Notes under the pieces: model-generated
Told to the model about the DNA's origin: nothing
Seen by the model: the letters and a program-made list of their open reading frames with translations, nothing else
Database searches by the model: none
Translations under genes and position numbers: made by a program
NCBI GenBank assembly: GCA_963663605.2
Contig: CAXXVF010000002.1
Location: 310,001-374,000 of the forward strand
DNA: 64,000 nucleotides
DNA from: Sporobacter sp963663605
GTDB lineage: Bacteria > Bacillota > Clostridia > Oscillospirales > Oscillospiraceae
Reading direction: 5' to 3'
Shown: positions 34,861 to 44,305 of the stretch, piece by piece
How positions within the stretch are numbered: the first letter of the stretch is position 1
How the letters are laid out: each line of letters opens with the position of its first letter

Positions 34861-35208
34861 ATGAAAAAAATGATGTGCGTCATTCTTGGCCTGGCGTTTC
34901 TGGCGCTGGGTATCCTGGGGATAACAGGATTGGTAACAATGTTTCAATCTGATCCGGTCTATTTAAACATCGCCGAAATAGTTCTTGGCGGTTTGGGCCT
35001 TTTAGTTGGGGTATACTCCCGACGGGATGGCGGGTACTCTGCTCAAAAAAACATGTTGGCTCAGCAGGAAAATGATATCGATGAGCAGAGAAAGGATATC
35101 GACCAGCAGAGAAAAGAAATCGACCAGCAGAGAAAAGAAATCGACCAGCAGAGAAAAGAAATCGATGAGCAGAAAAAAGAAAATACAGAAGGAAATAGAG
35201 CATTATAA
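34861..35208 (+). CDS. Membrane-anchored coiled-coil repeat protein
   Basis: The ATG has AAGGAG 6 bases upstream. The 115-residue product has two hydrophobic segments (MMCVILGLAFLALGILGITG and IAEIVLGGLGLLVGVYSRRD) and then a tail built from perfect or near-perfect 7-residue repeats (QQRKEID, five units) that would form a long charged coiled coil. At DNA level the repeat unit is 21 bp. The function is unknown. The repeat number is likely variable between strains. Confidence 0.7.
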   Translation: MKKMMCVILGLAFLALGILGITGLVTMFQSDPVYLNIAEIVLGGLGLLVGVYSRRDGGYSAQKNMLAQQENDIDEQRKDIDQQRKEIDQQRKEIDQQRKEIDEQKKENTEGNRAL

Positions 35209-35285
35209 AAATATACATATAGAACAATTGCGATTTTGACAAAAGATCATATCTCCCAGGGCTATAAGGATATATGATCATCTGA

Positions 35286-35583
35286 CTCAGTCATCTTAAC
35301 GGGATAGAGACAAAAGGCTATATTAAAAACTGACGAAATATCTCGCCGACCAATATGCTCGTTACACCGACGGAGACTGGCATTGGTTTGAATATGGCGC
35401 GACCTGCTGCAATGACATATTACCGTGGGCAATGTTTCTGGAATACAAAATCACAAGAAAAGATCGATTTGAGCGAATCGGTCCTGAAAGCTTGCAATTC
35501 CTTGAAAGCAAAATTTCAACAATGGCTACTTCAAGCCTATCGGCTGCAGTGGTTGGCATCATAAAGGCGAAGCGTCAGCCGTG
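35286..35583 (+). pseudogene. Diverged fragment of the (alpha/alpha)6-barrel gene
   Basis: About 300 bp match 32114-32412 of the barrel gene at roughly 80% by eye (shared GACGGAGACTGGCATTGGTT and TCATCTTAACGGGATAGAGA) but with frameshifts. It is an older paralogue remnant, not a fresh duplicate. Confidence 0.75.
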
Positions 35584-35635
35584 TTCGAAAGCAGTGTAGT
35601 CTCTTAGGCACCGGAAAACCGTGGAGGATGAACAA

Positions 35636-36772
35636 TTGAAAAAAAATCATTTAAAAGAGTTGGGAACACTTGGCCAGTCTGTCTGGCTGGATTATATCCG
35701 GCGCGATCTGATTACCAGCGGTGAACTTCGACGAATGATCGAGGAAGATGGACTGCGGGGAATGACCTCGAATCCGTCCATCTTTGAGAAGGCGATTACA
35801 CATAGTCATGAGTATGACGCTGATATTCGGACTATGGTTCTTGATGGAAAAAACAGCAAAGAAATATATGAAGCCATCAGCCAGCGTGATGTACAGGGTG
35901 CAGCACGCGAGTTCCAGACAGTGTACAAAGAAACTGACGGTAAGGATGGATACGTCAGTCTGGAGGTCAATCCCCATTTGGCTCATGATACCGAGGGCAC
36001 GATTACTGAAGCCCGCCGTTTATGGACTGCATTGAAAAGCCCAAATGTCTTAATAAAAGTCCCTGCAACTTTAGAAGGGCTAAAAGCAATTCAACAACTC
36101 ATCAGCGAAGGGATCAACGTCAACGCGACACTGCTGTTTGGATTACAGCGCTATCGACAGGTAGCGGACGCTTATATTACTGGCTTGGAGGAATGCCTCG
36201 CCCAAGGAAAGCCTGTGAATAACGTGGCCTCTGTGGCCAGTTTGTTCGTAAGCCGAATGGATGTACTTGTGGATCCAATGCTGGAAAAAATAACAAATCT
36301 GGGGAGTGATAATTTACACCTTGCCAAGCAAGTGCACGGGCAGGTTGCTGTCGTCAACGCAAAGTCAGCCTATCAAATCTACAAGGAAATTTTCAGCAGT
36401 GACCGGTTTAAGCGGCTTGTCGACCATGGTGCCCATACACAGCGACTTTTATGGGCCAGTACCGGCACTAAGAATAAAGACTATAGCGATGTAAAATACG
36501 TCGAAGCGCTTATTGGCGCAGATACAGTGGATACAATCCCGATTGAAACTCTGGACGCCTACCGAGATCACGGCGAACCGAAAGCACGTATCGAAAGCTA
36601 TGCTGATGGGGATCGCCAGGTATTGAAGCAGTTGCAGTTGCTCGGAATAAATATTGATAAAGTGACACAGCAGCTTGAAGAAGAGGGCGTTGAGAAATTC
36701 ACCCATTCTTTCGATGAACTGATTGACACCTTGGCCAAGACGTGTCTAAGCGTTGAGAGGAGTGCCCATTAA
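35636..36772 (+). CDS. tal: Transaldolase
   Basis: From the TTG at 35636 (GGAGG 9 bases upstream; the in-frame GTG at 35621 overlaps that site) the product has about 378 residues. It shows GMTSNPSIFEKAI near the start, the Schiff-base Lys in NVLIKVPATLEGLKAI, and ASVASLFVSRMD. The length matches the longer transaldolase subfamily. It exchanges dihydroxyacetone units between fructose-6-P plus erythrose-4-P and sedoheptulose-7-P plus glyceraldehyde-3-P in the cytoplasm. As the first gene of the phosphoketolase run it would consume the erythrose-4-P made by phosphoketolase. Confidence 0.92.
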   Translation: MKKNHLKELGTLGQSVWLDYIRRDLITSGELRRMIEEDGLRGMTSNPSIFEKAITHSHEYDADIRTMVLDGKNSKEIYEAISQRDVQGAAREFQTVYKETDGKDGYVSLEVNPHLAHDTEGTITEARRLWTALKSPNVLIKVPATLEGLKAIQQLISEGINVNATLLFGLQRYRQVADAYITGLEECLAQGKPVNNVASVASLFVSRMDVLVDPMLEKITNLGSDNLHLAKQVHGQVAVVNAKSAYQIYKEIFSSDRFKRLVDHGAHTQRLLWASTGTKNKDYSDVKYVEALIGADTVDTIPIETLDAYRDHGEPKARIESYADGDRQVLKQLQLLGINIDKVTQQLEEEGVEKFTHSFDELIDTLAKTCLSVERSAH

Positions 36773-36856
36773 GACGAAGGACTATTCGGGTAACCGCCAA
36801 TTCAATAGCATTGATTAACTAAATTCAACAACTAACGAAATGGGGCTATAGGCATA

Positions 36857-37483
36857 ATGGAAAACGCACAACCAATTGACGCGCTGTTTCTTGATATTGG
36901 CGGCGTTCTGCTTACCAATGGCTGGGGCCATCAATTCCGTGAGCTTGATGCTAAGGTTTTCGATCTGGACCTGGCTGAAATTAATGAACGCCATAAACTG
37001 ACAGTTGAAACGTATGAGATTGGAAAACTCACTCTGGAAGAATACTTAAACCTTGTGGTGTTTTACCGGGAGCGGACATTCTCACTGGCGGAGTTTCAGA
37101 AATTTATGTTTGAGCAGTCAAAGCCTTATCCAAAAATGATTGAGCTTATTCGCAAGCTCAAGGGAAAATACAAATTAAAGATTGTCGTGGTCAGCAACGA
37201 AGGACGAGAACTAAATGAGTATCGGATTCGAAACTTCAAGTTGGACGAGTTAGTGGATTCTTTCATATCCTCTTGCTATGTCCACGTCCGCAAACCTGAT
37301 GCCGACATCTTTCGGATTGCATTGGATACCGCCCAGGTGCCCGCCAAACGTATAGCCTACATCGAAAATAACCCGATGTTTGTTCAGATTGCAGAGGGGT
37401 TAGGAATCAAATGTATTCTTCACACAGATTACAAATCAACTTGCGCAAAATTGGCTTCATTAGGGTTAGAGGTTGAAGAATGA
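36857..37483 (+). CDS. HAD-superfamily phosphatase
   Basis: This 208-residue HAD hydrolase has motif I DALFLDIGGVLL (nucleophile Asp with the DxGGV variant), motif II VVVSNEGRELN, motif III with KPDADIFRIAL, and motif IV YIENNPMFVQIAEGLGIK. It is probably a sugar-phosphate or nucleotide phosphatase. Its stop overlaps the acetate kinase start by 4 bp, so the two are co-translated. Genes of this type recur beside phosphoketolase and acetate kinase in other bacteria as far as I recall. Confidence 0.85.
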   Translation: MENAQPIDALFLDIGGVLLTNGWGHQFRELDAKVFDLDLAEINERHKLTVETYEIGKLTLEEYLNLVVFYRERTFSLAEFQKFMFEQSKPYPKMIELIRKLKGKYKLKIVVVSNEGRELNEYRIRNFKLDELVDSFISSCYVHVRKPDADIFRIALDTAQVPAKRIAYIENNPMFVQIAEGLGIKCILHTDYKSTCAKLASLGLEVEE

Positions 37484-38727
37484 TGGAACACTCATCAGAA
37501 AAATGCTATAACGCTAGTGTGTTGGCGGTCAATGGAGGCTCATCAAGTATCAAGTTTGCATTATACCAAATCGGAGAACCGTTAAGGCGAACGCTTTATG
37601 GAACTATTGATCGCATCGGTCTGAGTGGAACCAATCTAAAGTGCAACGACTCACTTGGGAATCAGTTATATAGTCATGATATTGTAGCCGTAGATCACAA
37701 GTCAGCGGTTAATATACTTATTGATTGGCTCGAAAAACGTGACGAATATATTTCGATTGAAGCGGTGGGACACCGTGTGGTTCATGGTATGAAACACATT
37801 CAGCCTGAGATTGTCACCCAGGATTTATTAGATGAACTGGATTGTATCAGACCATACGACCCGGATCATCTGCCGAGTGAGATCGAATTGATCGAGGCGT
37901 TTCGTCGGCGTTATCCGGATCTGCCTCAAATTGTATGTTTTGATACTGCTTTTCACCAAACCATGCCTCGTGTAGCAAAGTTGCTTCCGATTCCGCGACG
38001 TTTTGACGCAAAGGGCATTCAGAGATATGGTTTTCATGGCCTTTCTTACGCATTTCTGATTGAAGAACTTACACTCCTTGGAGACCCGGTGGCATCAAAC
38101 GGTCGTGTGATCCTCGCACATCTCGGCAACGGGGCAAGTCTTGCGGCCATATACGAAGGTAAAAGCATTGATACCAGTATGGGCTTCACACCGACGGCGG
38201 GATTGGTGATGAGTACCCGCTCGGGTGACCTGGACCCCGGTCTTGCACCGTATCTGGCGCGGACCGAGAAGATGACCACGGAACAAATTTTTGAAATGGC
38301 CAACCACAAGTCAGGGCTCTTGGGGGTTTCAGAAACCAGCTCAGACATGCGGGATTTGCTTGCGCATGAAGGCAGTGATATCAGAGCATCGGAAGCGGTG
38401 GCGCTGTTCTGCTATCAGGCAAAGAAATGGATTGGTTCATTTGCGGCGGCATTGGGCGGCCTGGACACACTTGTTTTCTCCGGCGGCATTGGAGAAAATG
38501 CTCCCCAAATACGCGCCCGGATTTGCGATGGCATGGATTTTTTGGGAATTAAACTTGAAGAAAAGATAAATAAGGCAAATGAAGGATTGATTTCCGCTGA
38601 GTCCAGTCGTGTTGTGGTTCGCGTTATTCACACAGACGAAGAACTGATGATTGCTCGAGCTGTACTCAGCATACTCGGACTTGGTATGAATGGTGAAAAC
38701 GAAGAACCCTACCACATGTCGAAATAA
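37480..38727 (+). CDS. ackA: Acetate kinase
   Basis: The 415-residue protein has the family motifs SVLAVNGGSSSIKFAL at the start, VGHRVVHGMKH, CFDTAFHQTMP, ILAHLGNGASL with the catalytic His/Asn, and TPTAGLVMSTRSGDLDPG. It converts acetyl-phosphate plus ADP to acetate plus ATP. It overlaps the HAD gene by 4 bp and precedes phosphoketolase in the same run, so it should harvest the acetyl-phosphate that phosphoketolase releases. The start may be the first or second ATG of ATGATG. Confidence 0.95.
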   Translation: MMEHSSEKCYNASVLAVNGGSSSIKFALYQIGEPLRRTLYGTIDRIGLSGTNLKCNDSLGNQLYSHDIVAVDHKSAVNILIDWLEKRDEYISIEAVGHRVVHGMKHIQPEIVTQDLLDELDCIRPYDPDHLPSEIELIEAFRRRYPDLPQIVCFDTAFHQTMPRVAKLLPIPRRFDAKGIQRYGFHGLSYAFLIEELTLLGDPVASNGRVILAHLGNGASLAAIYEGKSIDTSMGFTPTAGLVMSTRSGDLDPGLAPYLARTEKMTTEQIFEMANHKSGLLGVSETSSDMRDLLAHEGSDIRASEAVALFCYQAKKWIGSFAAALGGLDTLVFSGGIGENAPQIRARICDGMDFLGIKLEEKINKANEGLISAESSRVVVRVIHTDEELMIARAVLSILGLGMNGENEEPYHMSK

Positions 38728-38789
38728 GTCGGTTGCCTTAATAGAAAATGACAGATAAAAACGCTATTAATGAAGAAAGGATGACTATT

Positions 38790-39554
38790 ATGTTAAATAA
38801 AGTCAAAGAATTAAAGGGCTACAAATTACATTGCCTTGACGGAGAAATAGGAAAGGTTAAGGAATTCTACTTTGATGACAAATTTTGGACGATTCGCTAT
38901 TTGATCGCCGAAACAGGAGGCTGGCTTACGGGTCGGCAAGTGCTGATCTCACCATATGCGCTGACTGCTGTAAATAAAGAAGAACAATATCTCTCCATTA
39001 ATTTGACAAAAAAGCAGATTGAGGATAGCCCCTCTTTGGACAATGATAAGCCGGTATCTCGGCAATTTGAGGAGGCATACCTCGGGTATTATGGATATCC
39101 AGTGTATTGGGGAGGTCTATATATGTGGGGATATAATTCCTACATTGTGCGTGACACCCAAAAGCGGATTGAATCTGCCCAAGATGAAAAAATGTGGGAT
39201 CCCAATCTACGCAGCACTTGCGATGTAAGCGGCCACGCTATCCAGGGCACAGACGGCGAGATTGGCCATGTTGAAGATTTTATCATCGATGACGAGACAT
39301 GGACGATTCGTTATCTGATCATTGATACGCGGAATTGGTGGCCGGGGAAAAAGGTTTTGATATCGACGCAGTGGATCAAGCGCGTCAGTTGGAACGAAAA
39401 GAAAGTATTTGTCAATCTTCTCCAAGAAGCCGTCAAGCTGTCGCCGGAATACACGGAGGAGGCGCTGCTGACCCGGGATTATGAGAACGGACTGCATATG
39501 CACTACAATCGCCGTGGATACTGGTTCAATGAACAGCCTGACAGGGAGAACTAA
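38790..39554 (+). CDS. Double PRC-barrel domain protein
   Basis: From the ATG at 38790 (AAAGG 9 bases upstream) the product has 254 residues with two PRC-barrel-like halves: GYKLHCLDGEIGKVKEFYFD near the start and GHAIQGTDGEIGHVEDFIID near residue 140, each followed by WTIRYLI. PRC-barrel proteins bind RNA or protein partners. Genes like this accompany phosphoketolase clusters, perhaps as regulators or scaffold. It ends 3 bp before phosphoketolase. A remnant of a paralogue is at 34514. Confidence 0.85.
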   Translation: MLNKVKELKGYKLHCLDGEIGKVKEFYFDDKFWTIRYLIAETGGWLTGRQVLISPYALTAVNKEEQYLSINLTKKQIEDSPSLDNDKPVSRQFEEAYLGYYGYPVYWGGLYMWGYNSYIVRDTQKRIESAQDEKMWDPNLRSTCDVSGHAIQGTDGEIGHVEDFIIDDETWTIRYLIIDTRNWWPGKKVLISTQWIKRVSWNEKKVFVNLLQEAVKLSPEYTEEALLTRDYENGLHMHYNRRGYWFNEQPDREN

Positions 39555-39557
39555 AAT

Positions 39558-41963
39558 ATGATAACAAAAACACTTTCCCCGGAACAGCTGCGCAAGATGG
39601 ATGCCTACTGGCGAGCTACAAACTATCTGTCGGTTGGTCAGATTTATCTCTACGACAATCCTCTACTGAAAAGACCGCTGAAACTGTCTGACGTGAAGCA
39701 GGAGGTGGTCGGGCACTGGGGCACGACCCCCGGCCAGAACTTTATCTATGTGCATTTGAACCGGAGCATCAAAAAGTATGATCTGAATATGTTTTATATC
39801 TCCGGCCCTGGTCACGGCGGCCCGGCGCTGGTGAGCAATACTTATCTCGAAGGCAGCTACAGTGAGATCTACCCGAACATCAGCCAGGACGAAGAGGGAA
39901 TGAAAAAGCTGTTTACACAGTTCTCATTTCCTGGGGGGATTTCCAGTCATGTCGCGCCGACGACTCCGGGTTCGATTCACGAAGGCGGAGAGCTCGGCTA
40001 TTCGCTCGGTCATGCATTCGGAGCCGCACTCGACAACCCTGATCTGATTGTCGCCTGCATTATTGGAGACGGTGAGGCCGAAACCGGACCTCTGGCTACG
40101 GCTTGGCATTCCAACAAGTTTCTCAATCCAATCCATGATGGCGCCGTGCTGCCAATCCTGCACCTGAATGGCTACAAGATCAATAACCCCACCGTTATGG
40201 CCCGCATTGAGCCCGAGGAATTGGAGCAATACTTATTCGGTTGCGGCTGGACGCCCCGCTTTGTGGAAGGTGACGACCCGGAAAAGATGCACGAACTCAT
40301 GGCCAGTACAATGGATATGGTAATTGAGGAAATCCGGCAAATACAAAGTAATGCACGGAACATGAATGACACCAGTCGGCCGCGCTGGCCAATGATAGTT
40401 CTCAAGTCACCCAAAGGCTGGACGGGGCCAAAAGTCGTTGATGGACTGCAAATAGAGGGCACCTCCAGGTCTCACCAAGTGCCGATGCTGGTTGATTCTG
40501 CGCATCCCGATCATGTTGAGCTACTTGAAAATTGGATGAAGAGTTACAAGGCCGAGGAGCTCTTCGACGACAGCGGCCGTCTCATTACGGAACTAGCCGA
40601 ACTGGCTCCCGAAGGCATGCGGCGGATGGGTGCAAATCCGCATGCCAATGGCGGTGTCCTTTTGCGGAATCTGCGCATGCCGGATTTCCATGTACACGCG
40701 GTGGATGTGTCTTCACCAGGGTCTATTGACGCGCAAGATACGCTCGTATTGGGTTGTTTTCTGCGCGACGTTGTTGTCGCAAACCAGGATCAACGAAACT
40801 TTCGGATTTTTGGCCCTGACGAGACACTATCAAACCTACTTGGCGCGGTTTTCGAAGTCACCAACCGCCAATGGAACGCACAGACAGAAGAAGTTGACGA
40901 ATTTCTTTCTCCTGCCGGACGTGTGATGGATGCCATGCTCAGTGAGCATCAATGCGAAGGATGGCTTGAAGGGTATCTGCTCACCGGACGGCATGGCCTA
41001 TTCAACAGCTATGAAGCTTTTATCCGTATCATTGATTCAATGTTCAGTCAGCATGCTAAGTGGCTGAAGGTCGCCTCGCAGTTGCCTTGGCGTAGGGGGA
41101 TTGCCTCCCTTAACTATCTGCTGACTTCCCATGTATGGCAACAGGAGCATAACGGTTTTACACATCAGGACCCGGGGTTTCTCGATCACGTTGTATCAAA
41201 GAAAGCCGATATTGTGCGCGCTTACCTTCCGCCTGACGCCAACTGTCTGTTGTCGGTCTTCGATCATTGCCTGCGTAGCCGTAACTATGTAAATGTTGTG
41301 ATTGCCGGAAAACACGCGATGCCGCAGTGGCTGACGATGGAAGAGGCGGTCATTCACTGCACAGAGGGTATTGGAATCTGGCAATGGGCAAGCAACGATC
41401 AGGGGGCAGAGCCAGACGTGATTATGGCCTGCTGTGGAGACACCCCTACACTGGAGATTTTAGCTGCCGTATCCATCCTGCGCAAATATTTGCCTGATCT
41501 GAAAATCAGAGTAATCAATGTCGTCGACCTGATGAAATTGCAGCCCAGTACAGAACACCCTCACGGGCTGAGTAATACTGATTATGATTCGCTTTTCACG
41601 AAAGACAAGCATATCATCTTTGGTTTTCACGGGTATCCAGGGTTGATCCATCAATTGACGTACCGCCGGACCAATCGCAACCTGTACGTTCGTGGTTATA
41701 TAGAAGAGAGTATATTCACGACGCCCTTTGACATAAGGGTGCAGAACGAACTAGACAGATTCCATTTGGTGCAGGATGTAATTGACAGGCTTCCGCAATT
41801 GGGAACCAAAGGGACTTATCTAAAACAGATTGTTCAGGATAAGCTCGTTGAGCACAAACTATTTATCGCCAAGACTGGTATAGATCTTCCAGAAATTCGC
41901 AACTGGAAATGGAATCCTGAAGGAACAACGATTGAGAAATTGCAAAGCGATGATGGAAAATGA
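39558..41963 (+). CDS. xfp: Xylulose-5-phosphate/fructose-6-phosphate phosphoketolase
   Basis: This 801-residue thiamine-diphosphate enzyme has the family marks NYLSVGQIYLYDNPLLKRPL, HWGTTPG, SGPGHGGPALVSN, GGISSHVAPTTPGSIHEGGE, and IGDGEAETGPLATAWHSNKF, and full family length. It splits fructose-6-P or xylulose-5-P with phosphate to acetyl-P plus erythrose-4-P or glyceraldehyde-3-P. It is directly downstream of acetate kinase and the PRC-barrel gene and upstream of the N-ATPase. The set implies an ATP-yielding phosphoketolase shunt. Confidence 0.96.
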   Translation: MITKTLSPEQLRKMDAYWRATNYLSVGQIYLYDNPLLKRPLKLSDVKQEVVGHWGTTPGQNFIYVHLNRSIKKYDLNMFYISGPGHGGPALVSNTYLEGSYSEIYPNISQDEEGMKKLFTQFSFPGGISSHVAPTTPGSIHEGGELGYSLGHAFGAALDNPDLIVACIIGDGEAETGPLATAWHSNKFLNPIHDGAVLPILHLNGYKINNPTVMARIEPEELEQYLFGCGWTPRFVEGDDPEKMHELMASTMDMVIEEIRQIQSNARNMNDTSRPRWPMIVLKSPKGWTGPKVVDGLQIEGTSRSHQVPMLVDSAHPDHVELLENWMKSYKAEELFDDSGRLITELAELAPEGMRRMGANPHANGGVLLRNLRMPDFHVHAVDVSSPGSIDAQDTLVLGCFLRDVVVANQDQRNFRIFGPDETLSNLLGAVFEVTNRQWNAQTEEVDEFLSPAGRVMDAMLSEHQCEGWLEGYLLTGRHGLFNSYEAFIRIIDSMFSQHAKWLKVASQLPWRRGIASLNYLLTSHVWQQEHNGFTHQDPGFLDHVVSKKADIVRAYLPPDANCLLSVFDHCLRSRNYVNVVIAGKHAMPQWLTMEEAVIHCTEGIGIWQWASNDQGAEPDVIMACCGDTPTLEILAAVSILRKYLPDLKIRVINVVDLMKLQPSTEHPHGLSNTDYDSLFTKDKHIIFGFHGYPGLIHQLTYRRTNRNLYVRGYIEESIFTTPFDIRVQNELDRFHLVQDVIDRLPQLGTKGTYLKQIVQDKLVEHKLFIAKTGIDLPEIRNWKWNPEGTTIEKLQSDDGK

Positions 41964-42047
41964 TGCATATCAGTAAAGAACTGTATTACAAGGTGAACGG
42001 TGCGCGTTGCCATTAAAAATAATTTTCCCGCTGATAAGGAGTTGCAT

Positions 42048-43553
42048 ATGCCTGAACTAAAAACTGTGAATCGTCATTTTTGTGGAGAGATCATCTCTGT
42101 ACGCGGCAGTGTCGTGGATGCACGGTTTGAGAATCATTTGCCGCTGGTATACTCCCTGCTACACGCCGGTGAGAACGGGCAGATTGTTATTGAAGTTTTG
42201 ACTCAGCTAGATGAGCATCACGTGCGCGGGATTGCTCTAACCCCCACCCAAGGACTCGCCCGTGGTATGGAAGCTAAGGATACCGGCGGGCCGTTAAAAG
42301 CGCCGGTTGGCAACGCGGTACTTTCACGAATGTTTGATGTGTTTGGCAATACCTTGGACCACGAACCGGTGTTAACTGATGGTCATTGGCGGTCTGTACA
42401 TCAGGCGCCGCCGCCGCTCTCACGACGTTCTACCAAATCCGAAATTCTTGAAACCGGCATCAAGGTTATTGATGTTCTGGTGCCCTTGGAACGCGGCGGA
42501 AAAGCAGGACTTTTCGGTGGCGCAGGTGTGGGAAAGACGGTTTTACTTACCGAAATGATACATACCATGATCGGGCACCAGCAGGGTGTCAGCATATTTT
42601 GCGGTATCGGCGAACGCTGCCGCGAAGCCGAGGAACTGTACCGAGATATGAAAGAAAGCGGCGTGCTACCGAATATGGCCATGATCTTCAGTCAGATGAA
42701 TGAGCCGCCGGGAAGCCGATTCCGTGTGGGTCATGCCGCACTGACGATGGCCGAGTATTTCCGTGATGACGAACACCGTGACGTGTTGCTGCTCATCGAT
42801 AACATTTTTCGATTTATTCAGGCGGGGATGGAGGTATCCGGCTTAATGGGCCAGATGCCCTCGCGTCTGGGATATCAACCCACAATGGGTACCGAGTTGT
42901 CAAAGCTGGAGGAACGCATTGCCAACACCGATGCCGGTGCCATCACGTCGATCCAGGCAGTGTATGTTCCAGCTGATGATTTGACCGACCCTGCAGCTGT
43001 GCATACGTTTTCACATCTCTCCGCCTCAATCGTGCTTTCGCGGAAGCGGGCGAGCGAAGGACTGTATCCGGCCATAGACCCGCTCCAATCCAGCTCCAAA
43101 ATGGCTACCCCGGGCATCATCGGTGACAGGCATTATGGCTTGTCTCAGGAAATACGGCGGACATTCGCTCAATATGCTGAGCTCAAGGACATCATTGCGA
43201 TGCTTGGCTTAGAACAACTGTCACCGGAAGACCGTAATGTTGTCGCCCGTGCCAGACGGCTGGAACGCTTTCTCACTCAACCCTTTTTTACAACAGAACA
43301 GTTTACCGGCCTAAAAGGAAAGCTCGTCAGCCTTAAGGATGCGCTGGACGGCTGTGAGCAAATCCTCCACGATGAGTTTAAAGACTATCCAGAGAGCGCA
43401 CTATATATGATCGGGACGATTGATGAGGTAAAAGAAAAAGTCAGAACCGGCAAGCCTATCGTTAAACCGGAACTTGAGACCAAAATCGAGGCCAAAGCCG
43501 ATCCAAAAGCAATTGCCGATTCCAAGCCCAACCGGCAAGTCAATCCTAAATAG
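42048..43553 (+). CDS. atpD: N-type ATPase beta subunit
   Basis: From the ATG at 42048 (AAGGAG 6 bases upstream) the product has 501 residues: a catalytic F1 beta subunit with P-loop GLFGGAGVGKTVLLTE, GIGERCREAEELYRDM and the DELSEED-like region at DIIAMLGLEQLSPEDRN. It hydrolyses or makes ATP in alternation with alpha. It opens the operon, as is usual for N-type ATPases (atpDCQRBEFAG), and not as in ordinary F-ATPase operons, which start with a and c. The C-terminus has an extra charged, Lys/Pro-rich tail. Confidence 0.95.
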   Translation: MPELKTVNRHFCGEIISVRGSVVDARFENHLPLVYSLLHAGENGQIVIEVLTQLDEHHVRGIALTPTQGLARGMEAKDTGGPLKAPVGNAVLSRMFDVFGNTLDHEPVLTDGHWRSVHQAPPPLSRRSTKSEILETGIKVIDVLVPLERGGKAGLFGGAGVGKTVLLTEMIHTMIGHQQGVSIFCGIGERCREAEELYRDMKESGVLPNMAMIFSQMNEPPGSRFRVGHAALTMAEYFRDDEHRDVLLLIDNIFRFIQAGMEVSGLMGQMPSRLGYQPTMGTELSKLEERIANTDAGAITSIQAVYVPADDLTDPAAVHTFSHLSASIVLSRKRASEGLYPAIDPLQSSSKMATPGIIGDRHYGLSQEIRRTFAQYAELKDIIAMLGLEQLSPEDRNVVARARRLERFLTQPFFTTEQFTGLKGKLVSLKDALDGCEQILHDEFKDYPESALYMIGTIDEVKEKVRTGKPIVKPELETKIEAKADPKAIADSKPNRQVNPK

Positions 43554-43563
43554 GAGGGCGAGC

Positions 43564-43971
43564 ATGCAGCAGGAGATATTCATGACACTTAAGATTTTGC
43601 TACCATTTCAAATATTTACCAAGAAAACCGATGTTTTGCGCATTGTCGCGGAGACACGCGACGGTTCCTTCGGACTCTTACCGCACCGGCTGGATTGCGT
43701 TGCCGCGATTGCTCCGGGGATCTTAATATATGAAACTAAAGAAGCGGGAGAGGTTTACTTGGCCGTCGATGAAGGGGTACTCATCAAGATTGGTCTGGAT
43801 GTAAGTGTATCTGTACGTAGCGCAATATTAGGCACAGAACTTGCCAAACTGCGAAAAGCAGTGGAGCAGGAGTTTTTGAATTTGAATGAGCAAGAGCAGA
43901 TTGTCAGCACAGTGATGTCTAAAATGGAGAGTAGCTTCATCCATCGTCTTAAGGAGGTTCATAATGAGTGA
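43564..43971 (+). CDS. atpC: N-type ATPase epsilon subunit
   Basis: The 135-residue protein has the epsilon beta-sandwich (LKILLPFQIFTKKTDVLRIV, GSFGLLPHRLDCVAAIAPGI). An AGGAGG site overlaps the atpD stop region 6 bases before the ATG at 43564. The alternative ATG at 43582 (MTLKILLPFQ) agrees better with relatives and has its own AGGAG. It is part of the central stalk and an inhibitor of ATP hydrolysis. It overlaps the next gene by 8 bp. Confidence 0.9.
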   Translation: MQQEIFMTLKILLPFQIFTKKTDVLRIVAETRDGSFGLLPHRLDCVAAIAPGILIYETKEAGEVYLAVDEGVLIKIGLDVSVSVRSAILGTELAKLRKAVEQEFLNLNEQEQIVSTVMSKMESSFIHRLKEVHNE

Positions 43972-44305
43972 AGAACCGGATATTAAGAGAGAGAAAGACC
44001 AGACTGCACTCAGCCGAGAAATTGGAGCGAAGGCGGCGCGCAAGCTCAAGGCGAAGCGGAATCCCACGCCAGGTGTCTGGTCCGGACTGGGAATGATGGG
44101 GCTGATAGGCTGGTCTGTGGTCGTTCCGACGCTGCTCGGTGCGGCGTTAGGATTATGGCTGGACCAGCACCATACAGGAAGCTATTCATGGACGCTGATG
44201 CTGCTTGTTCTTGGATTAATCCTCGGCTGTTTAAATGCGTGGCATTGGGTATCCAAGGAAAACAAGGAAATGCATGAGGATGAGGAGGAGGATAAAGATG
44301 AATGA
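43964..44305 (+). CDS. atpQ: N-type ATPase AtpQ (AtpI-like) subunit
   Basis: This 113-residue membrane protein has a charged N-terminus and two helices (GMMGLIGWSVVVPTLLGAAL, LMLLVLGLILGCLNAWHWVS) with an acidic tail. It matches the AtpI-like AtpQ found only in N-type ATPase operons, thought to help assemble the rotor ring. Overlaps of 8 bp with both neighbours indicate tight coupling. Confidence 0.85.
   Translation: MSEEPDIKREKDQTALSREIGAKAARKLKAKRNPTPGVWSGLGMMGLIGWSVVVPTLLGAALGLWLDQHHTGSYSWTLMLLVLGLILGCLNAWHWVSKENKEMHEDEEEDKDE

Noticed and set aside
35080..35185. Regular 21-bp repeats, possible CRISPR or satellite
   Set aside because: The units are contiguous, have no spacers and keep one reading frame, so they are coding heptad repeats of the membrane protein. 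No CRISPR array is seen anywhere in the window.
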